A stretch of DNA of 64,000 bases from CAINVV01 sp037137375 (lineage in GTDB: Bacteria; Bacteroidota; Bacteroidia; Bacteroidales; Prolixibacteraceae), in NCBI GenBank assembly GCA_037137375.1, contig JBAXKJ010000009.1, forward strand, positions 88,294-152,293, written 5' to 3'. The translations under genes were made by a program, and so were the position numbers. The notes beneath the pieces were generated by a model, which worked only from the letters and a program-made list of their open reading frames with translations, had not been told where the DNA came from and did no database searches. Of the stretch, positions 7,342 through 15,886 are shown piece after piece. Every line of letters begins with the position of its first letter. The first letter of the stretch is position 1.

Positions 7342-9303
7342 ATGAGAACAATTTTCAGGTATTCGGGTACAGTGATGCTAATTGGCATACTTATTTTTGG
7401 CGGATTAGGAACTTCGGCGCAAAAAACTCCCTCCCGGGATTACCCGATCCAGCCCGTCAGTTTTACGAAAGTTAAGGTGGACGATCATTTCTGGGCACCG
7501 CGAATCGAACTCAATCAAAAGGTTACCATTCCAATTGCCATTTCACAGTGTTACAAGACTGGCAGAATTGAGAATTTCAAGATTGCGGCTAAACTCACTA
7601 AGGGGAAATTTCAGTCAGAATATCCGTTTGATGACTCAGATTTGTACAAGATTATCGAGGGAGCCAGCTATTCGCTTCAGACCAATCCTGATAAGCAATT
7701 GGAGAGCCGCATCGACTCTGTGATTAACTATATCGCTCTGGCTCAGGAGCCTGACGGCTATCTTTATACCAACCGTACCATCGATTCATTGCACATGCAT
7801 AAATGGGTTGGGAAAAAACGCTGGGAAAATGATCCTGTTTTGAGTCATGAATTGTACAATCTCGGGCATCTATATGAGGCCGCTTATGCGCATTATCTTG
7901 CTACCGGAAAGCGTACCATGCTGGATGTGGCCATCAAGAGCGCCAACCTGGTGGATCATGATTTCGGTCCCGGGAAGTTGTCTTATTACCCTGGTCATCA
8001 GGTCATTGAAATGGGACTCTCTAAGCTTTACCGAATTACTGGAGAAAAGCGTTATCTCCTGCTGGCAAAATTCTTCCTCGACTGCCGGAAGGGTGGCAAT
8101 GAATACAACCAGGCGCATAAACCTGTTATTGAGCAGGATAAGATTGTAGGACATGCCGTCAGGGCTACCTATATGTACGCCGGAATGGCCGATGTTTCCG
8201 CGCTGACGGGAGATAATTCCTACAAAAATGCGATCGATAAGATTTGGAATGACCTGCTTGAGTCGAAATATTATGTTACAGGCGGAATAGGTTCAGGGGG
8301 TAAAAATGAGGGCTTCGACGCCCCCTATGAATTGCCTAACCACACTGCCTACTGCGAAACTTGCGCCTCCATCAGCAATGTGATGTGGAATTACCGCATG
8401 TTCCTCCTGGAAGGCGATTCCAAATATTATGATGTACTGGAGCGTACACTTTACAATTCACTCTTATCGGGAATCTCCTTGTCGGCCGACAGGTTTTTCT
8501 ACCCGAATCCGCTCGAATCTCACGGCGAACACAAACGAAGCGCCTGGTTTGGCTGCGCTTGCTGCCCTAGTAATATCTGCCGTTTTATTCCTTCCGTACC
8601 CGGATATGTTTATGCTCAAAAAGGTGATTCCTTGTATGTTAACTTATACATGAATAACAAGGCTATGGTCGACCTTCAAGGTAACAAAATTGATATTGAA
8701 CAAGTTACGGATTATCCATGGGAAGGAAAAATTGTCATGAAGGTGAATCCTGGTAAGGCAGGTAAATTCAGCTTGTTGGTCCGGATACCCGGATGGTCAC
8801 GAAATATGGCATTCCCGACGGATTTGTACCATTTCAGGACCACAGACCAGGCAAAGGCTTCTATCAGCCTGAATGGCAAGCAATTGCCAATAGAAATCAA
8901 GAATGGTTATGCGGTAATTTCGCGGGAGTGGAAGAAAGGCGACCAGCTTGCACTCAATCTGCCAATGCCTGTGCGTGAATTAGTTGCGAATACTCAGATC
9001 AAAGAGGACGTGGGAAAAATAGCTTTGCAACGCGGTCCATTGGTTTATTGCACAGAATTTGCTGATAATAAGGACGAAAGCATTGTTAAACTTGCGTTAA
9101 GTCCAGGTAGCAAATACATTTCAGAATTCATTCCCGGATTATTGAATGGAGTAACTGTCATCCGGACGAAGACCAATAGCTCAAAACAACCTGCAGGAAA
9201 TCCTTCGAAAGCTGTTCAGACGACCCTGACTGCCATTCCTTATTTTGCCTGGGCTAACCGCGGACAAGGGGATATGAGCGTTTGGATGAATGCCGGCAAA
9301 TAA
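7342..9303 (+). CDS. GH127 (DUF1680) beta-L-arabinofuranosidase-like enzyme
   Basis: This is a secreted glycoside hydrolase of the DUF1680/GH127 group, whose founding member removes beta-L-arabinofuranose using a zinc-bound cysteine nucleophile. The 653-residue protein has a signal peptide ending near GTSAQ, an (alpha/alpha)6 barrel and a C-terminal beta-sandwich. Predicted active-site residues match the family pattern: Glu339 and Cys341 in YCETCASI, and Cys407-Cys408 in FGCACCPSN. A cupin gene starts 34 bases downstream and may be co-transcribed. Substrate specificity cannot be fixed from sequence, because related families act on other furanosides. Confidence 0.88.
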   Translation: MRTIFRYSGTVMLIGILIFGGLGTSAQKTPSRDYPIQPVSFTKVKVDDHFWAPRIELNQKVTIPIAISQCYKTGRIENFKIAAKLTKGKFQSEYPFDDSDLYKIIEGASYSLQTNPDKQLESRIDSVINYIALAQEPDGYLYTNRTIDSLHMHKWVGKKRWENDPVLSHELYNLGHLYEAAYAHYLATGKRTMLDVAIKSANLVDHDFGPGKLSYYPGHQVIEMGLSKLYRITGEKRYLLLAKFFLDCRKGGNEYNQAHKPVIEQDKIVGHAVRATYMYAGMADVSALTGDNSYKNAIDKIWNDLLESKYYVTGGIGSGGKNEGFDAPYELPNHTAYCETCASISNVMWNYRMFLLEGDSKYYDVLERTLYNSLLSGISLSADRFFYPNPLESHGEHKRSAWFGCACCPSNICRFIPSVPGYVYAQKGDSLYVNLYMNNKAMVDLQGNKIDIEQVTDYPWEGKIVMKVNPGKAGKFSLLVRIPGWSRNMAFPTDLYHFRTTDQAKASISLNGKQLPIEIKNGYAVISREWKKGDQLALNLPMPVRELVANTQIKEDVGKIALQRGPLVYCTEFADNKDESIVKLALSPGSKYISEFIPGLLNGVTVIRTKTNSSKQPAGNPSKAVQTTLTAIPYFAWANRGQGDMSVWMNAGK

Positions 9304-9337
9304 GAAGTTATATTTACAATTTTATACTCGATTACAC

Positions 9338-9790
9338 ATGAAAAAACTACTGTTCTGCACGCTGGCAGCAATATTATTGCTGACAAATCTCTCTTTTGCT
9401 CAGGAAGCCAACAAGAAAGCAACTCCAGAAGCCACGAAGTTTACCATCGACAACTGCATCAATAAGTTTAATAAGGAGAAGGTAGTGAAAACAGCTGTCG
9501 GCTATCAATACTGGTTTATACCACAGGGCTTTCTACCAGACGGACAGACTGTTAAATTGAGTGTTGTTGCACCAAGGCAGGCGACACATGCGCCACATAA
9601 ACACGCAGGTGACGAAATTTTCTATATTTTGGAAGGTACCGCACAATTTTATATGAACGGAAAAACCGTCACGGGAGGCCCAAATACCACTTTCTACTGT
9701 CCGGAAGGCAGCGAACATGGAATCAGCAATGCCGGAGATACGGAATTGAAATATCTGGTTATCAGAAAATATGTTGACGGCGAAAAATAA
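9338..9790 (+). CDS. Exported single-domain cupin
   Basis: The product is a small periplasmic protein of one cupin barrel. The ATG at 9338 gives a standard signal peptide (MKKLLFCTLAAILLLTNLSFAQ); an in-frame ATG at 9290 would overlap the GH127 gene and spoil the leader, so I reject it. Cupin motif 1 is at about residues 84-103 (HAPHKHAGDEIFYILEG), with two His and one Glu as metal ligands, and motif 2 ends with the His of GSEHGISN. The chemistry is unknown. A sugar-related or oxygenase-type role is possible from its position after GH127. Confidence 0.8.
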   Translation: MKKLLFCTLAAILLLTNLSFAQEANKKATPEATKFTIDNCINKFNKEKVVKTAVGYQYWFIPQGFLPDGQTVKLSVVAPRQATHAPHKHAGDEIFYILEGTAQFYMNGKTVTGGPNTTFYCPEGSEHGISNAGDTELKYLVIRKYVDGEK

Positions 9791-9802
9791 ACTATCGCGG
9801 AA

Positions 9803-10699
9803 TCAGGAAATCAGCGAGTTTACAATTAGCAATATAAAAATTGCCATCGCGTAGGTATTGATGAGAATGAATGCGCGGCTGACCGTTTGTGGATTTCTTT
9901 CCTTGAACAGGAAACGGTAGAATAATGTGATAAAAAACAGGTTGGTAACGATCAACGTTGCTAAAAGGACGGGCTTCAGATTAAATCCAAAGATTGGGAA
10001 GGACATCAGAAATGCAGAAGTTGTGACACCCCAGCCAAAGACTACTTTCTTGATCTGAATTTCGCTTAAAATCCTCGATATCGTGGAGAATCCGGCCAAT
10101 TCGTACTCTTTGCCATATTTTATCATCAACAGCCAGAAATGCGGGACTTGCCACAGCCAGACGAAGATGAAAAGAAAGATGGCGTTGGGATGAAAGAGAT
10201 AATGTCCGGCAGAGGTCCAGCCGATTAGCGGAGGCACGCCCCCAACGAGGGCTCCAGGAAGGATAGCCAGCCAGCTTCGGGTCTTTAAGGGTGTATAAAT
10301 CAGGTTATATAACACCAGATTTAAAAGACCTAGAATCATGGGTATCCATCCGTTTAAAAATAATAAGAAAGATCCGGTAGCGATCAGCAAAATGGTACTG
10401 AAGGCTGCTTCTAAGGAAGTGATCTCACCTGCAGGTATAGGCCGACTGATGGTTCTCTGCATCAGCGCATCCTGCCTGTATTCCTGTATCTGGTTCAACA
10501 CAGAGGCGCCTGCTGAAAGTAAAAATAACCCTGCAAACAGGTATAAAAATGAAATATTTAGTGCATTTCCGGTTAAAAGGTACCCTGTCAGTGCCGAAAA
10601 AGTAACCATCAGCGACAGACGGAGCCTTATCAATCTGAAAAAGGCAGAAAAACTCAAAAGAATTTTATTTCTTCTCAACGCTTGCTTTGAAATAATCAA
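9803..10699 (-). CDS. ctaB: Protoheme IX farnesyltransferase (heme O synthase)
   Basis: This is a multi-spanning inner-membrane prenyltransferase that converts heme B to heme O, a precursor of the heme A needed by the oxidase encoded upstream. The 298-residue protein carries the UbiA-type motif region (NQIQEYRQDALMQRTISRP, with the usual first Asp replaced by Glu) and the second motif YTPLKTRSWLAILPGALVGG. It is the last gene of the cytochrome oxidase operon. Its ATG lies 35 bases inside the end of the subunit II gene, a long overlap suggesting translational coupling. No heme A synthase (ctaA) is visible in the window. Confidence 0.9.
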   Translation of the reverse strand: MIISKQALRRNKILLSFSAFFRLIRLRLSLMVTFSALTGYLLTGNALNISFLYLFAGLFLLSAGASVLNQIQEYRQDALMQRTISRPIPAGEITSLEAAFSTILLIATGSFLLFLNGWIPMILGLLNLVLYNLIYTPLKTRSWLAILPGALVGGVPPLIGWTSAGHYLFHPNAIFLFIFVWLWQVPHFWLLMIKYGKEYELAGFSTISRILSEIQIKKVVFGWGVTTSAFLMSFPIFGFNLKPVLLATLIVTNLFFITLFYRFLFKERNPQTVSRAFILINTYAMAIFILLIVNSLIS

Positions 10700-11600
10700 C
10701 TATTTTATTGAGATCCTCCGGAGTAATCTTGTCCTTGTAAGACTGCATCAAACCCTTGTTAAATCCCTTAACAATTTCAGCATTAGGATCCATAATGGAT
10801 TTCTTAATATATTCATCCGTTGCCTCGATCTCCTTTTCACCGGCGTCGGTCACTACAACCGTCTTTCTGCCATATAATCCTTTAAATGAGGGACCTATAA
10901 CTTTGGATCCATCCAATGAATGACAGGTGTTGCAGGCGTTCGCCTTGATAACAGCCAGTCCGGGATGATCCGGAAGATTTACAGTAACCTTCAAGTCAGC
11001 CAGCCATTTTTTAAACTCCAGACTATCCACAATGACGACTTTAGCTAACATAGCCGAATGCGCGAGTCCGCAATATTCAGCACAATAAATGTCGAATGTG
11101 CCCTTCATGATCGGTTTAAACCACATATAATTGCTGTATCCGGGAATCACATCTTCTTTTACCCTGAAGGCAGGAATAAAAAAACTGTGGTTCACGTCGA
11201 CCGAGACCAGATTCAATTTTACATCTCTCTGGTATGGAAGTACCAGCTCCTTTGAAACTTTCCCATTGCCATAATCAAAATCCCAGCTCCACATCTTGCC
11301 TATTACCTTAACAGGCATGGCATCGGCAGGCACCTGTCGCATCGGGGCAAAACCTACCCAGCCATAGTAAAACATCATCAATACAATAATGAGAGGAAGT
11401 ACGGTCCAGATAATTTCAAGTTTTGTATTACCGGAAAATTGCTGCGGATTCTTGTTCTTTTTTCGCGAAAAATGGATCAGGATGTAGATCATCAGTGCGA
11501 CAATCGCGATCGTAAAGATAAAAGATATGGTAAAGATGAAAATAAAGGCCTTATCGACGGCTCCTGCCAAGTTGGATCCCTGGTTAAATAATGTTTCCAT
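10665..11600 (-). CDS. ctaC: Cytochrome c oxidase subunit II with fused cytochrome c domain (caa3 type)
   Basis: This subunit accepts electrons at the CuA centre and passes them to subunit I. The 311-residue protein has two N-terminal membrane helices (about 18-44 and 62-80) and then a periplasmic cupredoxin domain. CuA ligands are His138, Cys173, Glu175, Cys177, His181 and Met184 in the CAEYCGLAHSAM block. A C-terminal cytochrome c domain follows, with CNTCH at 223-227 and likely axial Met285. The fusion identifies a caa3 oxidase. No clear lipobox is seen at the N-terminus. Confidence 0.95.
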   Translation of the reverse strand: METLFNQGSNLAGAVDKAFIFIFTISFIFTIAIVALMIYILIHFSRKKNKNPQQFSGNTKLEIIWTVLPLIIVLMMFYYGWVGFAPMRQVPADAMPVKVIGKMWSWDFDYGNGKVSKELVLPYQRDVKLNLVSVDVNHSFFIPAFRVKEDVIPGYSNYMWFKPIMKGTFDIYCAEYCGLAHSAMLAKVVIVDSLEFKKWLADLKVTVNLPDHPGLAVIKANACNTCHSLDGSKVIGPSFKGLYGRKTVVVTDAGEKEIEATDEYIKKSIMDPNAEIVKGFNKGLMQSYKDKITPEDLNKIVDYFKASVEKK

Positions 11601-11608
11601 GGGTGGGG

Positions 11609-11896
11609 TTATAATCTGAAATAATAATCAATAAATGTGATGCCAATGACAATCGCAAAAAGGAGAAAAACTCCTCCAACCATTATGCGCAGCAATAAAT
11701 TCTCGAATTTAAGGTGCATGAAATAGGTGAGAACGATGGTGACCTTGATCGAAGCCAGTATGAGGGCCAGCGCAACCGTATACGGGCCAAGATGAATCTT
11801 TATAGCCAAAATAGAAATGGTTGTCAGCAAGAGCAGGACAAGCAGGACTTTCCAGTTAAGAAAATCGCTTGAGATATGGTTTTCGTGGTTGTTCAT
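11609..11896 (-). CDS. ctaF: Cytochrome c oxidase subunit IV (prokaryotic type)
   Basis: This small membrane subunit of 95 residues has three predicted helices, normal for the bacterial subunit IV family. Motifs such as VALALILASIKVTIVLTYFM and the C-terminal FIDYYFRL fit caa3-type small subunits. It lies between subunits III and II with gaps of 8-9 bases, consistent with one operon. The role is structural, stabilising the catalytic core. The assignment leans on context as well as sequence because the family is short. Confidence 0.82.
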   Translation of the reverse strand: MNNHENHISSDFLNWKVLLVLLLLTTISILAIKIHLGPYTVALALILASIKVTIVLTYFMHLKFENLLLRIMVGGVFLLFAIVIGITFIDYYFRL

Positions 11897-11905
11897 TTGA
11901 ATATG

Positions 11906-12517
11906 TTAAGTGATAAGATACAATAAGGGGAACAGGAAAATCCAGATCAAATCGACCAGGTGCCAGTAAAGCGCACCATTTTCCTGCAAGAGGTAGTGCT
12001 GTGAATTGATTTTTCCTGAATTGATTTTGAAGATAATGATTGTCAGCAAGATACCTCCAATGATCACGTGAAGGGCATGCAGTCCGGTCATCATAAAATA
12101 GAGACCAAAAAACATGATCTCCCCATGTGGCATGGTCTTCATCACATCGGATCCGGGATAGAGGTGCAACGAAAATTTATGCCCCCATTCAAAGTACTTA
12201 TTTACCATGAAGACCCCAGCCAAAAGTAAGGTAATAAGAATCAGTCCCATAGCCTTACCAGGACGGTTCATCTGAATGGCGGAAAGGGACATGGCTACGG
12301 TCATACTGCTTACCAGCAACACGACGGTATTGGTCGCTCCAACAAAAGCGTTGAGTTCCAGGGCAGCATGGTGAAAATCAACTGCATATTTAGACCGATA
12401 GACGGCATAGACAATGAAGAGTCCGCCAAAGAGAAATAATTCGGTAAAAAGGAATAACCACATCCCCATTTTACCGGTATCGCTGTCGATATGTTCAGAA
12501 TGTTCGGTTGACGACAT
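11906..12517 (-). CDS. ctaE: Cytochrome c oxidase subunit III
   Basis: The 203-residue integral membrane protein has five predicted helices, the short bacterial form of subunit III. Recognisable blocks are MGMWLFLFTELFLFGGLF, the loop near KYFEWGHKFS and the late segment MTGLHALHVIIGG with paired histidines. It stabilises the proton-uptake pathway of subunit I and is not itself redox active. It follows subunit I by 9 bases and precedes subunit IV by 9 bases. Confidence 0.93.
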   Translation of the reverse strand: MSSTEHSEHIDSDTGKMGMWLFLFTELFLFGGLFIVYAVYRSKYAVDFHHAALELNAFVGATNTVVLLVSSMTVAMSLSAIQMNRPGKAMGLILITLLLAGVFMVNKYFEWGHKFSLHLYPGSDVMKTMPHGEIMFFGLYFMMTGLHALHVIIGGILLTIIIFKINSGKINSQHYLLQENGALYWHLVDLIWIFLFPLLYLIT

Positions 12518-12526
12518 AGCTATCTT

Positions 12527-14140
12527 TTATTTAGTGTAAGGATTATCAAATACATAGGGATCGCGAGTAATCACAGGCACTTCATCGAAATTTTCGTGCG
12601 GCGGAGGCGATGGGATCTGCCATTCGAGGGTCACCCCATGCCATGGATTGGCTGGCGCTTTCGCCCCCCTGCGAACATGATACACCAGGTTGGAAATCAT
12701 GCCTATCAAGCCTATAAACAGGATGAATGCGCCAATGGTTGAAATCATCTCACCCGTCTGAAATTTAGGATCATAATCGAAATAGCGCCTAGGCATTCCT
12801 TGTATCCCAACTATGAACAAAGGGAAATAGAGCAGGTTGAATCCAAGAAAAAGGAATCCCCAGGAGATATTGGCCCATTTAAAGTTGTACATCCGTCCGT
12901 AGATCTTCGGATACCAGTAATGTATTCCCGCAAAGAACCCAAATCCCATTCCGCCGAAGATGATATAATGGAAGTGAGCAACTACAAATTCTGTGTTATG
13001 TACTTGAATATTAGTCGCAAGGGAACCCAGTGTGAGGCCTGTGAATCCACCGATAGTAAACAAAAAGATGAATGAAATTGCGAAAAGAAGCGGTGGTTTT
13101 AAGTCTACTGATCCGCCATACATGGTAGATAACCAGTTAAATACCTTGATAGCGCTTGGAATGGCAACCAGGAAAGTAAGCAGCGAGAAGAACCATCTTG
13201 ACTCATAACTCATTCCGGAGGTAAACATGTGATGTCCCCATACGAAATAACCGACAAGGGCAATGGCAAGACTCGAGAAAACGATTGGAACATAGCCGAA
13301 CACAGGCTTCTGGCTGAAAGTCGGGAAGATCTCTGTCACTACTCCCATGGCGGGGAGGATCATCACATAGACCGCCGGATGAGAATAAATCCAGAAGAGG
13401 TGCTGGTAAAGAACCGGATCCCCTCCCAGGGCGGGATCGAAGAATCCGATATGAAAAGTCCTTTCGGCAATAACCATCAAGAGGGTGATCCCAATAATTG
13501 GGGTAGCCAAAATCTGAATCCAGGCAGTGGCATAGAGCGACCAGGGGAAGAGTGGCATGCGGAACCAGGTCATGCCCGGCGCCCTCATTCGGTGGATCGT
13601 CACAATGAAATTGAGACCCGTAAGGATGGAGGCAAAACCCAGCACAAAGGCCGCAGTAAGCGCAATGACCACATTTGAAGAGGCCTGGGCGCTGTATGGG
13701 ACATAAAAAGTCCAACCCGTATCAGGGGAATGTCCGTTGGCAAACTGGGAATAGAGGCCCAGGCATGCTCCGGTAATGTAAACGTACCAGGAAAAAAGGT
13801 TCAGCTTGGGAAAGGCAACATCCTTTGCACCAATCATGATGGGCAGGAGGATATTTCCAAAAACAGCAGCAAGTCCGGGAATTACCACGATAAAGATCAT
13901 GATGATGCCGTGGATGGTAAACATTCCATTATAGGTTTGAGCCGTCATAATGGTTTGTCCGGGAGCCATCTTCTCAATCCTCATCAATAGTCCGAGAACT
14001 GCGGCGGCACAAAAGAAAATCGTGATCGAATACAGGTAGAGGAGACCGATTCTCTTGTGATCGGTCGAGCTAAGCCACGACCATAGACCAGTCTTGTGAT
14101 TCAGGTAGTTAAGTGGTTCTGCAGTTGAAGAATTATTCAT
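12527..14140 (-). CDS. ctaD: Cytochrome c oxidase subunit I, A2-type
   Basis: This is the catalytic subunit that reduces O2 to water and pumps protons. The 537-residue protein has about 12 membrane helices. Ligands are His77 and His391 for low-spin heme a, His389 for heme a3, and His254, His303 and His304 for CuB, with Tyr258 as the crosslinked tyrosine. The block around CuB reads YSHPAVY (252-258) in place of the GHPEVY of mitochondrial-type enzymes. This is the hallmark of the A2 subgroup, in which a Tyr-Ser pair replaces the proton-channel glutamate. It is encoded before subunits III, IV and II. Confidence 0.96.
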   Translation of the reverse strand: MNNSSTAEPLNYLNHKTGLWSWLSSTDHKRIGLLYLYSITIFFCAAAVLGLLMRIEKMAPGQTIMTAQTYNGMFTIHGIIMIFIVVIPGLAAVFGNILLPIMIGAKDVAFPKLNLFSWYVYITGACLGLYSQFANGHSPDTGWTFYVPYSAQASSNVVIALTAAFVLGFASILTGLNFIVTIHRMRAPGMTWFRMPLFPWSLYATAWIQILATPIIGITLLMVIAERTFHIGFFDPALGGDPVLYQHLFWIYSHPAVYVMILPAMGVVTEIFPTFSQKPVFGYVPIVFSSLAIALVGYFVWGHHMFTSGMSYESRWFFSLLTFLVAIPSAIKVFNWLSTMYGGSVDLKPPLLFAISFIFLFTIGGFTGLTLGSLATNIQVHNTEFVVAHFHYIIFGGMGFGFFAGIHYWYPKIYGRMYNFKWANISWGFLFLGFNLLYFPLFIVGIQGMPRRYFDYDPKFQTGEMISTIGAFILFIGLIGMISNLVYHVRRGAKAPANPWHGVTLEWQIPSPPPHENFDEVPVITRDPYVFDNPYTK

Positions 14141-14151
14141 TTGAATGCTAA

Positions 14152-14949
14152 TTAGTTACGATTATCATTTTTCTTCATCCCGGAAGATTTTCTGCGGGAA
14201 GAGACATACAGGTAAAGCACAAAAAACAGGGCCAGGATGATGACAAAAGTGCCCATCAGCCTGGTAAACTGCAAGGTATAAGTCCGGCTTGCAGGATCGT
14301 ATGCAAAGCAATATTCGAAAATCTTGTTGCTGGTTGGACGAACTTCGCCCTTTTGGGCTTCAACGATGGCCATTTTCAGTTCGAAAGGCAAGAAGGTGAT
14401 CCCATATAGGTAACGGGTAATTTTCCCCTGAGGACTAAGAATAATGATCGTTGAAGGATGTGCAAAATCGACCCCGGTTGGCTTATATCTGAATCCTACA
14501 GATTCGGTAATTTTCTGGATATTAGCTAACTCCCCGGTAAGATAAGTCCAGCTGCCACGTTGATCCTCCTTAATTTTCTGAACAAAATTCTTCTTCTTTT
14601 CAACTGCCTTTTCTGGAGTATCCTTCGTGTTGAAACTGATGGTGATGATATCATAATCTTTCCCCAGCACCAGTTCAGCCTTACTGACCACGTCGGCGAT
14701 CCCATCGAGCAGCGGACTGCACAAACCCGGACAATCAAAGTAGACAAAAGAAAGGATGGTCGGCTTTTTGATGATACTTCCGATGGCAATCGTATCATTT
14801 TTTTCATTCACAAACTTCAGGTCCATCGGGATGGTCTGACCCAATTTTTCGACGATGCCAATCTCAACCTCGGGGCTAATCTTTGGCATCTGAGCGAATA
14901 TACTGATTGACAGCACTAAAAACAGACTAATAACGACAATTTTCTTCAT
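14152..14949 (-). CDS. SCO1/SenC-family copper chaperone
   Basis: This is a thioredoxin-fold protein that delivers copper to the CuA site of subunit II. It has a signal peptide (cleavage near IFAQ), a CxxxC copper motif (CPGLC, about residues 74-78) and the conserved His in DFAHPST. An unusual point is a C-terminal membrane segment (about residues 230-250) followed by a basic tail, so it is anchored at both or either end of the periplasmic domain. It sits directly upstream of subunit I (11-base gap). Sequence and context agree on the role. Confidence 0.9.
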   Translation of the reverse strand: MKKIVVISLFLVLSISIFAQMPKISPEVEIGIVEKLGQTIPMDLKFVNEKNDTIAIGSIIKKPTILSFVYFDCPGLCSPLLDGIADVVSKAELVLGKDYDIITISFNTKDTPEKAVEKKKNFVQKIKEDQRGSWTYLTGELANIQKITESVGFRYKPTGVDFAHPSTIIILSPQGKITRYLYGITFLPFELKMAIVEAQKGEVRPTSNKIFEYCFAYDPASRTYTLQFTRLMGTFVIILALFFVLYLYVSSRRKSSGMKKNDNRN

Positions 14950-14980
14950 CCTGTCACTTAATTAAGGTTGGCTGGCAAAT

Positions 14981-15874
14981 CTATAATTTGCCTGATTTAA
15001 ATATTGTCCGTACCTGCAAAAGGACATAAAAAATGAATCCCCAAACAGCTAGCACTGTGAGGGTATAGGTCAGCAGTAACCAGATCGGAGTCTTCTGAAC
15101 CACATTCCATAAGGCCCTTGGTTCGTTAAGTGGAGGGCGGTTTGTGGCCACACCGATAGCCATCGCCGTATCCGCTTTTGCTTCTCCAAAAGCGGATTCA
15201 TCGACAGGCCGGGCAGTTAAGGTTACAAAGCCTTTAGTGTCACCGGGCAGGTTCTTTGGGAAAGTAAAATTGGCAACGCCTTGAATATCTGTTGTCCTGG
15301 CTTCATCAATGAGCAGATTGCCGAAATATCTCTTCGCGAAAAGTTTCACTTCCGCACCGGCGACTGGCTGACGTTTCATCTCCTTAATCCCTGATAATGA
15401 AACCTGAACCTGGTTCTTTTCCCTGTTCCAGGCAAAGAGCATTTTTACCTTTGCGTAGGTAGCGCCAGGACCGGCTTTTTTGGCTACTTCCTGGACGTAT
15501 TTGTCATTAAAACTCCTGATGAAGGAGATGATTTTCCAGGTATCTGTGGAAGAAATTGTGTTCTTAAAAGACGGCATAGGTCCCCTACCCTCGGCAATCT
15601 TGAATAACATGGCGCCATCCTTGTTGACCTGCATCTGGGAAGAAGCGGGATCCGGTGGAGGCGGCACGAGTTTTACCGCATTATTCCTACCAGGATCGCC
15701 ATGGCACGACTTGCATGAGGTATTAAAAAGATCCCCTCCGGCTTTCCTGGTAGAATCAGAAAATGCGAAAGGACTCAATTTGGACTCGTTTTCAGGAGGA
15801 ACCACCCAAACCTGGGCAGAAAGACGAATCGAAATAAAAAGAAATAAGAAAAGAAATAATTTGACTCTATTCAT
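14981..15874 (-). CDS. Membrane-anchored mono-heme cytochrome c
   Basis: The 297-residue exported protein has a signal peptide (cleavage near RLSAQ), one cytochrome c domain with CKSCH at residues 54-58 and a likely axial Met in GRGPMPSF (about residue 98). A beta-rich region without recognised cofactor follows (about 135-240), then a single C-terminal membrane helix. It could pass electrons between the Fe-S protein encoded upstream and the cytochrome c domain of subunit II, which is inferred from gene order. The middle domain is unfamiliar and resembles an Ig-like or carboxypeptidase-regulatory fold only in composition. Confidence 0.8.
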   Translation of the reverse strand: MNRVKLFLFLFLFISIRLSAQVWVVPPENESKLSPFAFSDSTRKAGGDLFNTSCKSCHGDPGRNNAVKLVPPPPDPASSQMQVNKDGAMLFKIAEGRGPMPSFKNTISSTDTWKIISFIRSFNDKYVQEVAKKAGPGATYAKVKMLFAWNREKNQVQVSLSGIKEMKRQPVAGAEVKLFAKRYFGNLLIDEARTTDIQGVANFTFPKNLPGDTKGFVTLTARPVDESAFGEAKADTAMAIGVATNRPPLNEPRALWNVVQKTPIWLLLTYTLTVLAVWGFIFYVLLQVRTIFKSGKL

Positions 15875-15886
15875 AATGTTGTTTTT

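Noticed and set aside
10338..10877. Antisense open frame of 179 codons across ctaB/ctaC
   Set aside because: It has no recognisable protein features, and the opposite strand encodes two well-conserved oxidase genes.
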